Source: Luteimonas aestuarii
Lineage (GTDB): Bacteria; Pseudomonadota; Gammaproteobacteria; Xanthomonadales; Xanthomonadaceae
Length of the DNA stretch: 64,000 nt
Direction of reading: 5' to 3'
NCBI RefSeq assembly: GCF_004357985.1
Contig: NZ_SMTF01000005.1
Coordinates: 124,001-188,000, forward strand
The position numbers and the translations under genes were made by a program. Of this stretch, positions 13,884 to 22,621 are shown piece after piece. Every line of letters begins with the position of its first letter. Within the stretch, counting starts at the first letter, position 1. A model generated the notes under the pieces. It was not told the origin of the DNA. It did not search any database and saw only the letters and a program-made list of their open reading frames with translations.

Positions 13884-14789
13884 ATGCCATGGATGCGGGC
13901 ATTGCTGGTGTTGTTGTTGGCCGCCCACCTCGGCGGCTGTTGGGCGGCCACGCCGGAGCCGGCGCGGCAATCGCGTTACTCGGTCACCCTCGCCTCCTCG
14001 TTCCCCGACCCCAAGGCACAGGCGCTGGCGATGGCCGCCGAGCGCGGCGATGCCGACGAGGTACGCCGCTGGATGCGCGACGAGGGCGTCAACCCGGACG
14101 TGATCTTCGCGGATGAAGATGGTTTTCCGCTGCTGGCCTGGCCGATCTACGCCAGGAGTCCGGAAGGGCTGCGCGCGATGCTGGAGAACGGCGCCGATCC
14201 CAACGTGGCACGGCCCTATCCGCACGAGGAAGGACGCACGCAAACCAACCATTCCAACGCCATGGTCTGGGCCGCCGAGCAGCACGACCCGGTGTACCTG
14301 CAACTGCTGCTGGCCCACGGCGGCGATCCCGATACCCGCAGCGCCAACAACGAGGCGCTGCTGTATCACGCCTTCATCAAGCAGAACCAGTGGCAAAACG
14401 TGCAGGTGCTTGTGGAGGGTGGCGCGGATGTGAATATCGATGCTGGGGGGATGGGTACGATTCTGGGCACTTATGCCGCGCGCGGCGGGTTCGAGATGGC
14501 GTACTGGCTGCTGCAACACGGTGCCGACCCGACGCTGGAATATCACTTCGGGAAGCCTATGCGCATGGCCGACTCGCGCTCAATCAAGGCCATCTACTGG
14601 CACCCGGGCAACCCCGACGACCCCAGTTGGCAGCGCAAGTGTCAGCAATGGCTGCTGGCGCACGGCCACCCACGCCCGCCAATGCCAATCCAGTATCGGG
14701 AGATGCGTGAGACCTTCGGCTTTCCGACCGAGGCAGTCGACATTCCGCTGCCCGAACCTGCGACTGACGTGCAAGGAGACGCACGATGA
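13884..14789 (+). CDS. Ankyrin-repeat lipoprotein, putative immunity protein, copy 2
   Basis: A 301-residue paralogue of the gene at 12860, same signal peptide, lipobox Cys19 and ankyrin repeats. Changes are rare up to residue ~195 and frequent after it (for example QRGADPMLDYIMGEP in copy 1 against QHGADPTLEYHFGKP here). The identical leader with AAGGAGC is duplicated too. Its stop overlaps the ATG of the intact lipase-like gene (ATGA at 14786), so the two are translated in a fixed ratio, the usual design of an effector with its cognate immunity protein. Confidence 0.85.
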   Translation: MPWMRALLVLLLAAHLGGCWAATPEPARQSRYSVTLASSFPDPKAQALAMAAERGDADEVRRWMRDEGVNPDVIFADEDGFPLLAWPIYARSPEGLRAMLENGADPNVARPYPHEEGRTQTNHSNAMVWAAEQHDPVYLQLLLAHGGDPDTRSANNEALLYHAFIKQNQWQNVQVLVEGGADVNIDAGGMGTILGTYAARGGFEMAYWLLQHGADPTLEYHFGKPMRMADSRSIKAIYWHPGNPDDPSWQRKCQQWLLAHGHPRPPMPIQYREMRETFGFPTEAVDIPLPEPATDVQGDAR

Positions 14790-16981
14790 CCGAGCGCCAT
14801 CGCTCGCAACAAGCATTACTGCAGTCGCTGCGCGACAGCGGTGACCCGGCGCTGGTGCAACGTGCCGAGGCGCTGCAGCAGCAGTACCACGACTTCGAGA
14901 AGGCATTGCTGGCCGACGATGTCTACGACGCAGCCAAGGGCGAAGGTCGTCCGCCGGTCGGTTGGCGACGGGGGAGCGACGACCTGCCAGCGTTGCGTGC
15001 AGCCTTCCCGGGGCTGCCCGCGAGCGACGAGCGATTGATGGCGTTGCTCAAACCCAAAGAGTCCGGCTTCCGCGCCGAGATCTACCTGCCCGACCCTGCC
15101 GTACTGGGCCCTGGCCACAAGCCCACCCTCGTGTTCAAGGGTTCTTCCGGCCAGGTGCGTGGGCCCGACGGCACGCTGCGCGACACCACGGCCGAGGATT
15201 TCATTGCCAACAATTTTCCGCAATCGGTCGGCCTGCGCACCGACTACTACGACCGTGCGATGGAATTGGCAGTGGCACTCCGCGAGAGTCCACGACAATT
15301 CGACCTTGCCGGCCACAGCCTTGCCGGCGGCATGGCCTCGGCGGCATCGGCGGTCACCGGCATGCGCGCCACGACCTTCAACGCCGCCGGCCTGCATCCG
15401 GTGACCGCCCCCGACTACGCCCGGCGCCACGGCCTGGCGCTGTACGACACCGACCGCACCGTCACCGCCTACCAGGTGCGCGGCGAACTGCTCAACGACG
15501 GCGTGCAGGACAACCTTCGCAACCTGGGCGCCATCCGCCAGGCGCAGTTGGGCGCGGTGCTGAAGGAGACCGCCACCCTGCTGCACGAAGTGCCGCAGGG
15601 CCGGATGCTGCTGGAGAACGCACTGCATAGGACGCTCCCTCGACACGCACACGATTCGGCCAACGCATTCGTCGAACACCTTGCCACCCGGAATGCCGCG
15701 CAACTGGTGCGGGAGCTGCCGCTGGCCGCAGGACGGCAACAACCCCCGCTGGCGCCGATGACCGAGCGCGACGGCGAACTGGTGCAACGCCTGCATGCAC
15801 AATCGCTGCGGGAGTTGTCCCCGCTGGCCCGCCCGGTGATGAACGCCGTGCACGCAGCGGCGGCGGGCGCGCGGTTTGGGCGGGAAGGCGGCGAAGCGGT
15901 GGCGGCCACCGGCAGGATCGCCGAACAGGCGCTAGGCGTGTCCGGCAGCATCGTCGCCGGCACCACCCGGCGCGCCGGCGACCTGTCGGCGCAGGCGACA
16001 CAGGGCGCGGGCGCAGTGGCGGACGCTGCGATCCGGCAATCCGGAGACACCCTGGCGCGTGGCCGCGAGACCATCGGCGTGATTGGTGCGCAGGTCGACC
16101 GGCTACAGGGCCAGGTACAGGGACTCGCCGCGGAGTTGGGCGCCGGCCTGCTGCGCAAGGTGGATGCCTGGACGCCCGGGGACAGGCTGGAAGCGATGGC
16201 CGGCAAGATCGAGCTGGCAGGCCAGCGGGCGGAACAGGCCAACCGGGAGGAAGCGGAGGCGGCACGTCGCGCTGGGCGCGAGGCTGCGGACGCGATCCGC
16301 GCTCGGGCCGATGCGGTGGCGGGTACGGTCGCGCAGCGGATCGCAGGCGCCGGCGAACTGACGCGCGGCCTGGTCACACGCGGCGGACAGTTGGCGGACG
16401 ACGTGCTGGACGGGTCGGGCCGAGCCGCGACCGGCGCGGGCGCACGCGCCCCGGTGGCTGGCGCTGCGCTCGGCAGCACGGCCGCCGGCTCGGTCGCATT
16501 TGCCGTGCAGCACGCACCGAATACGTTCTCCGGCGCCCTCAACAGCCTCCGCACGACAACATTGGCGGCGCAGGCCCGGACGGCGGGCACGGAGGCGTTT
16601 GAACGCCATTTGATGACCGAAACCGTGGTGCCGAGCCTCAACCACAGGATCGCCGGCGAAGAACGGGCGGTGCGCGAGGGCTTGCGCGACCACGATGCGA
16701 AAACGACTGCACCGGGACTCGACGGCGCGGGCGCATCGGCCCGCCCCGCCTCGGAGGCCGGACAGTTCCTCGACCGCTTCATCGACGCGATCCAGCGAAA
16801 GGACCCCACCGCGCCATCCGTGCTGGTGGCCGACTACGCCAGGACGGACGGCATGCAGGCGTGGATGGCGCAAGGGCGCGAGGGCTACGCCTCCTGGCAA
16901 CAGGAGCAGCAGCGGCAGGCCGCCGAAGCGGAACTGGCGCAACGGCAGCAGGCATCGCAGGGATTCGCGCGGACGATGTGA
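14786..16981 (+). CDS. Lipase-like putative antibacterial effector
   Basis: A 731-residue protein with no signal peptide. Residues about 75-260 form an alpha/beta hydrolase of the Mbeg1/DUF2974 lipase kind: TLVFKGSSG (strand with oxyanion loop), then DLAGHSLAGGMAS with nucleophile Ser178, then TFNAAGLHP. The middle (350-600) is a long Ala/Gly/Glu-rich helical region, with SVAFAVQHAP near 580. The last 70 residues are Gln/Glu-rich (WQQEQQRQAAEAELAQRQQ). This resembles T4SS or T6SS lipase effectors of Xanthomonads; I cannot see a clear XVIPCD or PAAR/MIX element. It overlaps the upstream ankyrin lipoprotein gene and precedes a coiled-coil protein. Confidence 0.7.
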   Translation: MTERHRSQQALLQSLRDSGDPALVQRAEALQQQYHDFEKALLADDVYDAAKGEGRPPVGWRRGSDDLPALRAAFPGLPASDERLMALLKPKESGFRAEIYLPDPAVLGPGHKPTLVFKGSSGQVRGPDGTLRDTTAEDFIANNFPQSVGLRTDYYDRAMELAVALRESPRQFDLAGHSLAGGMASAASAVTGMRATTFNAAGLHPVTAPDYARRHGLALYDTDRTVTAYQVRGELLNDGVQDNLRNLGAIRQAQLGAVLKETATLLHEVPQGRMLLENALHRTLPRHAHDSANAFVEHLATRNAAQLVRELPLAAGRQQPPLAPMTERDGELVQRLHAQSLRELSPLARPVMNAVHAAAAGARFGREGGEAVAATGRIAEQALGVSGSIVAGTTRRAGDLSAQATQGAGAVADAAIRQSGDTLARGRETIGVIGAQVDRLQGQVQGLAAELGAGLLRKVDAWTPGDRLEAMAGKIELAGQRAEQANREEAEAARRAGREAADAIRARADAVAGTVAQRIAGAGELTRGLVTRGGQLADDVLDGSGRAATGAGARAPVAGAALGSTAAGSVAFAVQHAPNTFSGALNSLRTTTLAAQARTAGTEAFERHLMTETVVPSLNHRIAGEERAVREGLRDHDAKTTAPGLDGAGASARPASEAGQFLDRFIDAIQRKDPTAPSVLVADYARTDGMQAWMAQGREGYASWQQEQQRQAAEAELAQRQQASQGFARTM

Positions 16982-17032
16982 CTTCATCGGCCGGCAACGA
17001 CGGCACGCAACCTCAGGACGGGAGCACGGAAG

Positions 17033-17614
17033 ATGCAAGGAAGCGACTGGCAGCGACAGCTTCGGGACGTGTTGGCGGGACAGGAAAAGCTCATGGCACA
17101 GACGGCAGTGCTGTTGCAGTACCAGCAGGAACAGCACCAGGCCAGCCTGGCGCAACTGCGCCATGCCGGTACGGCGCTCAGCGAAGGCTCGCAATCACTG
17201 GCGCGCGCGCTCGTGGACACGATCGAGGCACAGGGCCGGCAGGCACTTCACGACGGCCTGGGCGATGCCGTCGGGCGTTTCAGGCAGCAGATGGACGGCA
17301 GCCTCGCGCACACGAGGGACGTGCTGGCGACCCTGGCCAAAGGTACGGAGCGCGCGTCCGCCGTGCAAACGTCGCTGGTCTGGAAGAGCCTGGTTGCGCT
17401 GTTGATCGGCTCGGTGCTGGCAGTGGCCGGCACTTGGTCGTACGCACGGGCGCAGCTCGGGCAGATCGAACGGCAACGCGTGGAGGCCCGGTACCTGGAA
17501 GCCTTCAACCGCGCCGACGTGGTGCTGTGCGGCGATGGCCTGTGCGCCAACATCGACCCTTCCGCCAAAGCGCACGGCGCCGACGGCAGGTACCGCCCGA
17601 TCAGGGCGCGGTGA
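17033..17614 (+). CDS. Coiled-coil membrane protein of the effector locus
   Basis: A 193-residue protein. Residues 1-110 are Gln/Leu-rich and predicted coiled coil (LLQYQQEQHQASLAQLRHAG). One transmembrane helix follows at about 117-137 (WKSLVALLIGSVLAVAGTW). The C-terminal tail carries two cysteines in ADVVLCGDGLCANID. There is no signal peptide, so the coiled coil is probably cytoplasmic and the tail periplasmic. It starts 51 bases after the effector stop. I believe similar proteins with this C-terminal motif exist in other Xanthomonads, but I know no function; adaptor, second immunity protein or part of the delivery path are all open. Confidence 0.65.
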   Translation: MQGSDWQRQLRDVLAGQEKLMAQTAVLLQYQQEQHQASLAQLRHAGTALSEGSQSLARALVDTIEAQGRQALHDGLGDAVGRFRQQMDGSLAHTRDVLATLAKGTERASAVQTSLVWKSLVALLIGSVLAVAGTWSYARAQLGQIERQRVEARYLEAFNRADVVLCGDGLCANIDPSAKAHGADGRYRPIRAR

Positions 17615-17655
17615 CGGGCCTATGCCGCGGCCAGCCGGGAACCATTGGAACGAAT

Positions 17656-17709
17656 CCGTCATCCCCGCGGGTTTCAACAGAGGAATGCCTGGTCAAGCGG
17701 GGATGACGG
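17656..17709. repeat. REP-like 13-bp inverted repeat at the island's right end
   Basis: CCGTCATCCCCGC at 17656-17668 and its exact complement at 17697-17709 enclose 28 bases and are followed by TTTG. The GCGGGGATGACGG half is a common Xanthomonad intergenic repeat; a related half-site (GCCGGGATGACGG) occurs at 30735-30747. It may end the effector-locus transcript. Confidence 0.65.
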
Positions 17710-17760
17710 TTTGTACGCGGTGGCCAGGACCCTTTCCGCGACCGCGCCCGGGACACGCCC

Positions 17761-17766
17761 TACAAT
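17761..17766 (+). promoter_or_regulatory. -10 box of the intact HAD gene (leaderless)
   Basis: TACAAT ends seven bases before GTG 17774. It overlaps an in-frame ATG at 17765, which argues that GTG, not that ATG, is the true start and that the mRNA is leaderless. Confidence 0.5.
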
Positions 17767-17773
17767 GCGCGCC

Positions 17774-18466
17774 GTGAGCTTCACCGTGCGCGCCATCACC
17801 CTCGACCTCGACGACACGCTGTGGCCGTTCGCGCCGATCGGCGAACGCATCGAGCGGGTGCTGGATGCGTGGATGCGCATGCACAGTCCCGCCACCGCGG
17901 CTGCGTTCCCGCCCGAGGCGATGCGCGCGCTGCGCGAGCGCGTGTGGCAGCAGAACCCGCAACTGGCCCACGACCTCAGCGCACTGCGGCGGATGACACT
18001 GGAAGCGGCGCTGCGCGACAGCGGCGGCGACCTCGCCCTGCTGGACGCCGCCTACGACGCGTTCTATGCCGAACGCAACCGCGTGGAGTTCTATCCCGAC
18101 GCGCGCGAGGCGCTGGAACGCATCGCGCGCCGCGTGCCTGTTGCCGCGGTCAGCAACGGCAACGCCGACCTCGACGCCATCGGCATCCGCCACCTGTTCG
18201 CGCTGCAGCTGCATTCGCGCGAGCACGGCGCGGCGAAACCCGAGGCCAGCATCTTCCTGGCCGCATGCGCCGGGCTGCGATGCGCGCCCGGCGAGGTGCT
18301 GCACGTGGGCGACCACGTCGACGCCGACGTGCGCGGCGCGTCGCTGGCAGGCCTGCGCAGCTGCTGGATCAATCGCGTGGAGGCGATGTGGCCGCACGAC
18401 GACCTCGCCCCCGACCTGCACTTCGACACGCTGGCCGGACTGGCCGACTGGCTGGAAGCCCACTGA
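17774..18466 (+). CDS. HAD-family hydrolase (subfamily IA)
   Basis: A 230-residue cytoplasmic phosphatase of the HAD superfamily, YigB/YjjG-like. Motif I is LDLDDTLW with Asp11 as nucleophile and Asp13 as acid/base; motif II is SNGN; motif III Lys is in AAKPEASIF; motif IV is GDHVDADVRGA. Substrates of the group are small phosphates such as FMN or nucleotides. The GTG start aligns with the ATG of the truncated upstream copy. The first ~52 codons include the 134-bp repeat that also lies before the island, so this is the surviving copy of an interrupted gene. Confidence 0.88.
   Translation: MSFTVRAITLDLDDTLWPFAPIGERIERVLDAWMRMHSPATAAAFPPEAMRALRERVWQQNPQLAHDLSALRRMTLEAALRDSGGDLALLDAAYDAFYAERNRVEFYPDAREALERIARRVPVAAVSNGNADLDAIGIRHLFALQLHSREHGAAKPEASIFLAACAGLRCAPGEVLHVGDHVDADVRGASLAGLRSCWINRVEAMWPHDDLAPDLHFDTLAGLADWLEAH
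17795..17928 (+). repeat. 134-bp direct repeat flanking the island, right copy
   Basis: Exact copy of 12594-12727, inside the intact HAD gene. See the truncated copy for comparison. Confidence 0.9.
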
Positions 18467-18728
18467 AGTCCCGTCGTTCACCCGGTCGCGGGACGGCAGC
18501 GTCGTGCGGTGGCGCAGGCCCGATCGTCGCGAACTTCCTCGACGCAGGGCAGCGGTGTCGTCATTGTCGTGCTTTCCGCCGGGCGCGGCGGAGAACCGGG
18601 AGCGCCTGCCGTGGCCGCGCCGACCAGGCGGATATCGGGTCGCGACCCGGCGTGGCCGCGGCAGGCGCCCTCGGTGGCCGCGGGAATTGCCAGCGAAGCC
18701 TGAAGGTCGCGAGCCGAAGCGTCGTACC

Positions 18729-19826
18729 TCAGTCGCGCGACAAGCGGTACGCCAGCGGACGCCACGCGCGCGCGGCACGCATCGCCAGGTTGCCGGTCGT
18801 GCCCAGCGAGTACACGCCGGTGGCGATTTCCTCGCGGTCGGGCAGCAGCTCGCCCATGTGCCCATCCGCCGTGGACATGCTGTCGAAGCATCGCAACCGC
18901 GGCCAGGCGCCGGGAATCGCCTGCATCAGCAACCATTCGTTGAGGCGGCCCGGGCTGTAGCGGGCGTAGTCGGGCGCCCAGCCACTCTTGAACGCGTGCA
19001 GGGTGCCGCCAAGCCGGATGTTGCTGCTGGAGGCGATGGCTGCGCCGTCGAGCAGGAGCTCGCCGAAGACCAGGGCGCCGCTGTCGCGGAAGCGCGCGCA
19101 CATGTCGCGGAAGAACGCCGCCTCGGCGTCGCTGGCAAGCATCGAGGTGCCGGCCTCGCGCTTCCAGCCCTGGTGCTCCAGGTGGAGGTGGGTTTCGACC
19201 GCATCGGCATCGGCCGCATCGCCGTGCAGCAGCCGGAACTCGACTTCACCCTGCTCGCGCAGGCGGCGCAGGCGACGCGCCAGGTCCTTGCGCAGCGACG
19301 ACGGCAGGCGCGCATCGATCGCGTCGCCGTCGAGACGCCACACCGGCCGCTCGAACCCGGCGCGCGGGTGCCACTTGCCACCTGCGCGCGCCACCGAGTG
19401 CGACAGGCTCGCCGACAGTGGATCGTCCAAGGCCAGCTTGTCGAACGCGAGCCCGTGGTGGCTGTCGCGCGCGAACCGGACCAGGGCATCGGCGACGATG
19501 TCGTCGGCACCCCCACGCGCCAGCACGCCGGTGCGGAACGAATGCAGGGTCAGGAAGCTGCCCAGTCGCGGCAGCGGCGAGAACAGGTCCGCGGGCAGTT
19601 CGACCAGGCAGGCGACGCCCAGCAGCCTTGCAGCAGGCCCGCGGCCATCGAACACGCGGAGCACATGGGGCCGGGCCTCCGGCGCCAGCCATTGCGCGGC
19701 CGGAAGCACGAACTCCGGCATTACGAACGGGCTCGACCACGGTGCGTCGTGCCCAAGCCCACTCCACTCGGAAACTTCCTGCGCGGTCAGGCCGTCCAGC
19801 GGCCCCCAGCGCGTCACGACATCCAT
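18729..19826 (-). CDS. GNAT-fold acetyltransferase, BioF2/CelD-like
   Basis: A 365-residue protein of the GNAT superfamily, closest in style to the acetyltransferase family once called CelD/BcsL or BioF2-like. The N-terminal half has SPFVMPEFVLPAAQW. The C-terminal acetyl-CoA region includes LRLRRLREQGEVEF-type helices, FGELLLDGAAIASSS and GTLHAFKSGWAPDYARYSPG, a typical phrase of this family. Met at 19826 (MDVVTRW) is chosen. It may modify a sugar or lipid of an envelope polymer; the substrate is unknown. It is divergent from another GNAT gene across 332 bases. Confidence 0.75.
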   Translation of the reverse strand: MDVVTRWGPLDGLTAQEVSEWSGLGHDAPWSSPFVMPEFVLPAAQWLAPEARPHVLRVFDGRGPAARLLGVACLVELPADLFSPLPRLGSFLTLHSFRTGVLARGGADDIVADALVRFARDSHHGLAFDKLALDDPLSASLSHSVARAGGKWHPRAGFERPVWRLDGDAIDARLPSSLRKDLARRLRRLREQGEVEFRLLHGDAADADAVETHLHLEHQGWKREAGTSMLASDAEAAFFRDMCARFRDSGALVFGELLLDGAAIASSSNIRLGGTLHAFKSGWAPDYARYSPGRLNEWLLMQAIPGAWPRLRCFDSMSTADGHMGELLPDREEIATGVYSLGTTGNLAMRAARAWRPLAYRLSRD

Positions 19827-20158
19827 CAGGCCACGGCTTATACGGCTTCCCCTGCCTGTTTCAACGCAAACCGCAGGCGGATCGGGCCAACGCCTTGCGC
19901 CATGCCGCGACCGTCCGGCCGCAGGAGGCGTCGCAAGCGCACGTGCTGGTGAGACCCACCATCGTCCGCATCCGCCCCCGTTTCGCGTTGAACATGGACC
20001 GCAACGCACACGATGCTCGGCACGCCCCCGCCCGCAAGGACGATCGATTTGCCCACCACTGCCGGGGCTGGCCCCCGACCCACCGGTTGCAACCTCGCCA
20101 GGCCTCGATCGTGGACGCCCGGCCGTGGCCGTGGCGACGTGCCTGCCGGGAGCATGCA
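19827..20158. other. Divergent intergenic region between two acetyltransferase genes
   Basis: These 332 bases must carry promoters for both genes. I see no RNA gene, repeat or strong palindrome; open frames across it are shadows without ribosome sites. Confidence 0.4.
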
Positions 20159-21193
20159 ATGACTGCGCCCGCCTACACCGTCTCGTCCGCCGACGTGGTC
20201 GCCGAACGGGAGACCGCGCTGGCGGTCTGGCACGGCAGCCTGGGCGACGGCAGGCGCATGCCGGCCAAGTACGACTGGTTCTACCTCGGCAACCCCGACG
20301 GGATGCCGATGCTCGCCCTGCTGCACCATCGCGACGGGGGGCCACCGGTGGGCGCAGTGGCCGCCGGCCAGCGCCGCATGCAATGGCGCGGCGCGCCGAT
20401 CCGCGCCGGGTTGATGGTGGATTTCGCCGTGGACGCAGGCCATCGCTCGCTGGGTCCGGCGCTGGTGCTGCAGCGCCAGGCGATCCGGCTGGCGCTCGAG
20501 CAGGCCGAGGTGCTGTACGCATTCCCCAACGAACGCGCCGCGCCGGTCTACCAGCGGGCAGGCTACCGCCATGCCGGCGATGCGGTGCGCCATGCCCGCG
20601 TGGTCCACTACGGCCGCTACCTGGCGCGCCACCTCCCGCGCGCGCTGGCCGCGGTGGCAGGCGCCGCACTGTCGCTGGTGGATGGGCCGCACCTGCGCTG
20701 GAGCGCCCGCGGCCTCTACGCCACGTGGAGCGATCGTGCCATCGACGAGATGGATGCCTTGTGGCAAGGCAGCGCGCGCGGCGACGGCCTGCTCACGGTG
20801 CGCGATACCGCGTACCTGCGCTGGCGCTTCGACCGGAACCCGCTGGTGCGGACGCGCTATCTGCTGCTGCGCGACCGCGCGGGTCGGCTGCGGGCCTGGT
20901 TCGCGTGCCGGCGCGAAGAGGATGCCGGCATCCTCACCGTGCAGGACTTCTGGTCGGACGATGCCATCGCCGGCCTGTCGCAGCCCCGCGCGGCCGCGCT
21001 GTTGCGTGCGGCGCGGGAAGCGGATGCGACCGTGGTCTGGGTGGAACTGGCCGGCATGCTGCCGCGGGCGGGCTGGCGCGCGGCCGGGTTCCGCGAACGC
21101 AGTCGCCGGCCAGTATTCATGCACGCCACGGCCATCGACGGCGATGCGCTGGCGGCGCGCTTCCATCTCACCGGCGGCGACGAGGACGAATAG
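20159..21193 (+). CDS. GNAT family acetyltransferase
   Basis: A 344-residue protein with an N-terminal GNAT domain (residues about 1-150): GAVAAGQRRMQWRGAPIRAG, then AGHRSLGPALVLQRQAIRLA, the region that binds acetyl-CoA, and FPNERAAPVYQRAGYRH. The C-terminal part (180-330) looks like a second, degenerate GNAT half. GGGAG six bases before ATG 20159 supports the start. The layout is that of acetyltransferases placed in polysaccharide or lipid modification loci, but nothing nearby confirms this. It ends 42 bases before the aminopeptidase gene on the same strand. Confidence 0.72.
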   Translation: MTAPAYTVSSADVVAERETALAVWHGSLGDGRRMPAKYDWFYLGNPDGMPMLALLHHRDGGPPVGAVAAGQRRMQWRGAPIRAGLMVDFAVDAGHRSLGPALVLQRQAIRLALEQAEVLYAFPNERAAPVYQRAGYRHAGDAVRHARVVHYGRYLARHLPRALAAVAGAALSLVDGPHLRWSARGLYATWSDRAIDEMDALWQGSARGDGLLTVRDTAYLRWRFDRNPLVRTRYLLLRDRAGRLRAWFACRREEDAGILTVQDFWSDDAIAGLSQPRAAALLRAAREADATVVWVELAGMLPRAGWRAAGFRERSRRPVFMHATAIDGDALAARFHLTGGDEDE

Positions 21194-21235
21194 CGCTGCG
21201 TGTGCCTCGCGTGCCGACTGCGGCACACTAGGGGC

Positions 21236-22612
21236 ATGACCAATTCCTTTCCCAGCGGCTTCTGCGCCGCCAGCGACAACGCCCTTCCCGTCCACTTCGT
21301 CTCCACGGCCGACCTGCCGGCCTGGCGCGCGCAACAGCCGACGAGCACGCAGGCATGGCTTGAAGCGCAGGCCTTCACCGCATCCGCCGGCAGCGCCGTG
21401 CTGCTGCCGGGCGACGATGGCATCGGCGGCGCGGTGGTCGGCATCGGCGATCCGCTGGACGCGTACGCCTATGCGCATGCGCCGTCCGCGCTGCCGGTCG
21501 GCGACTGGCGCGTTGCCAGCGCGCACGACGCCGACACGTGGCGCGCGCTGCAACTGGGCTGGGGCCTGGGGGCCTACCGCTTCACCCGCTACAAGGCCGC
21601 GCCACGCGCACCCGCGCGCCTGGCCGTGGAGGCGCTGGATGCCGAGGCCGCCGACCTGCTGGCCGCCTGCGTGCGCGTGCGCGACCTGGTCAACACCCCG
21701 ACCGAGCACATGGGGCCGGAGGAACTGGAAGCCGTCGCCCGCGGCATCGCGCAGGCGCATGGCGCCACGTTCGAGAGCATCGTCGGCGAGGAGCTGCTGG
21801 CGAAGAACTTCCCCGCGATCCATGCCGTGGGCCGCGCCTCGCATCGCGCGCCACGATTGATCAGGCTGCACTGGGGCGATGCGACGCATCCGCACGTGGT
21901 GCTGGTGGGCAAGGGCGTGTGCTTCGACACCGGCGGCCTGGACGTGAAGCCCGCCGATGGCATGCGCAACATGAAGAAGGACATGGGCGGCGCCGCGCAC
22001 GCGATCGCGCTGGCCGAACTGGTGATGGCACGCAAGCTGCCGCTGCGCATCACCCTGCTGGTACCCGCGGTGGAGAACGCGCTGGGCCCGGACGCCTACC
22101 GCCCCGGCGATGTCATCGCCACGCGCAAGGGCACCAGCGTGGAGATCGACAACACCGACGCCGAAGGCCGCGTGGTGCTGTGCGATGCGCTGGCGCTGGC
22201 GTCGGAACTGTCGCCGCACACCATCCTCGATTTCGCCACCCTCACCGGCGCCGCGCGCATCGCGCTGGGGCCCGACCTGCCAGCGCTGTTCGCCAACGAC
22301 GACGCACTGGCGCAGGCGTGGATCAGCGCCGGCGAACGCGAACGCGACCCGGTCTGGCGCATGCCGCTGTGGCGCCCGTACCTGCGCTACCTGACCAGCA
22401 ACGTCGCCGACATCGCCAACGCGGGTTCGCGCATGGCCGGCGCGGTCACCGCCGCGCTGTACCTCGAACGCTTCGTGCCCGAGGCCACGCCATGGGCGCA
22501 CCTGGACGTGTACGCCTGGAACGACAGCGCACGCCCCGGCCGCCCCGCGGGCGGCGAAGCACTGGCGTTGCGCTCGGCCTACGCGATGCTCAAGGCGCGC
22601 TACCCGGGCTGA
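21236..22612 (+). CDS. Leucyl aminopeptidase family protein (M17)
   Basis: A 458-residue cytosolic metallo-aminopeptidase that removes N-terminal residues from peptides, using two metal ions. The M17 core is complete: GKGVCFDTGGLDVKPADGMR with the metal- and substrate-binding Lys and Asp, KKDMGGAA, and the signature NTDAEGRVVLCDAL. Its N-terminal domain is shorter and divergent from PepA, so it fits the PepB-like or Xanthomonad M17 subgroup. It is convergent with the small membrane-protein gene ending at 22622. Confidence 0.9.
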   Translation: MTNSFPSGFCAASDNALPVHFVSTADLPAWRAQQPTSTQAWLEAQAFTASAGSAVLLPGDDGIGGAVVGIGDPLDAYAYAHAPSALPVGDWRVASAHDADTWRALQLGWGLGAYRFTRYKAAPRAPARLAVEALDAEAADLLAACVRVRDLVNTPTEHMGPEELEAVARGIAQAHGATFESIVGEELLAKNFPAIHAVGRASHRAPRLIRLHWGDATHPHVVLVGKGVCFDTGGLDVKPADGMRNMKKDMGGAAHAIALAELVMARKLPLRITLLVPAVENALGPDAYRPGDVIATRKGTSVEIDNTDAEGRVVLCDALALASELSPHTILDFATLTGAARIALGPDLPALFANDDALAQAWISAGERERDPVWRMPLWRPYLRYLTSNVADIANAGSRMAGAVTAALYLERFVPEATPWAHLDVYAWNDSARPGRPAGGEALALRSAYAMLKARYPG

Positions 22613-22621
22613 TCGCGCCAA

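Noticed and set aside
16600-16981. XVIPCD (type IV secretion) domain at the end of the lipase
   Set aside because: The tail is Gln/Glu-rich, which is suggestive, but I do not see the conserved XVIPCD segments; a profile search is needed.
12521-18466. Insertion sequence or transposon as the cause of the HAD duplication
   Set aside because: No transposase, terminal inverted repeat or short target duplication is visible; 134 bp is too long for a target-site duplication.
18467-18728. Possible small gene between the HAD and GNAT genes
   Set aside because: Short frames exist on both strands but none has a ribosome site or protein-like composition; the two real genes converge here.
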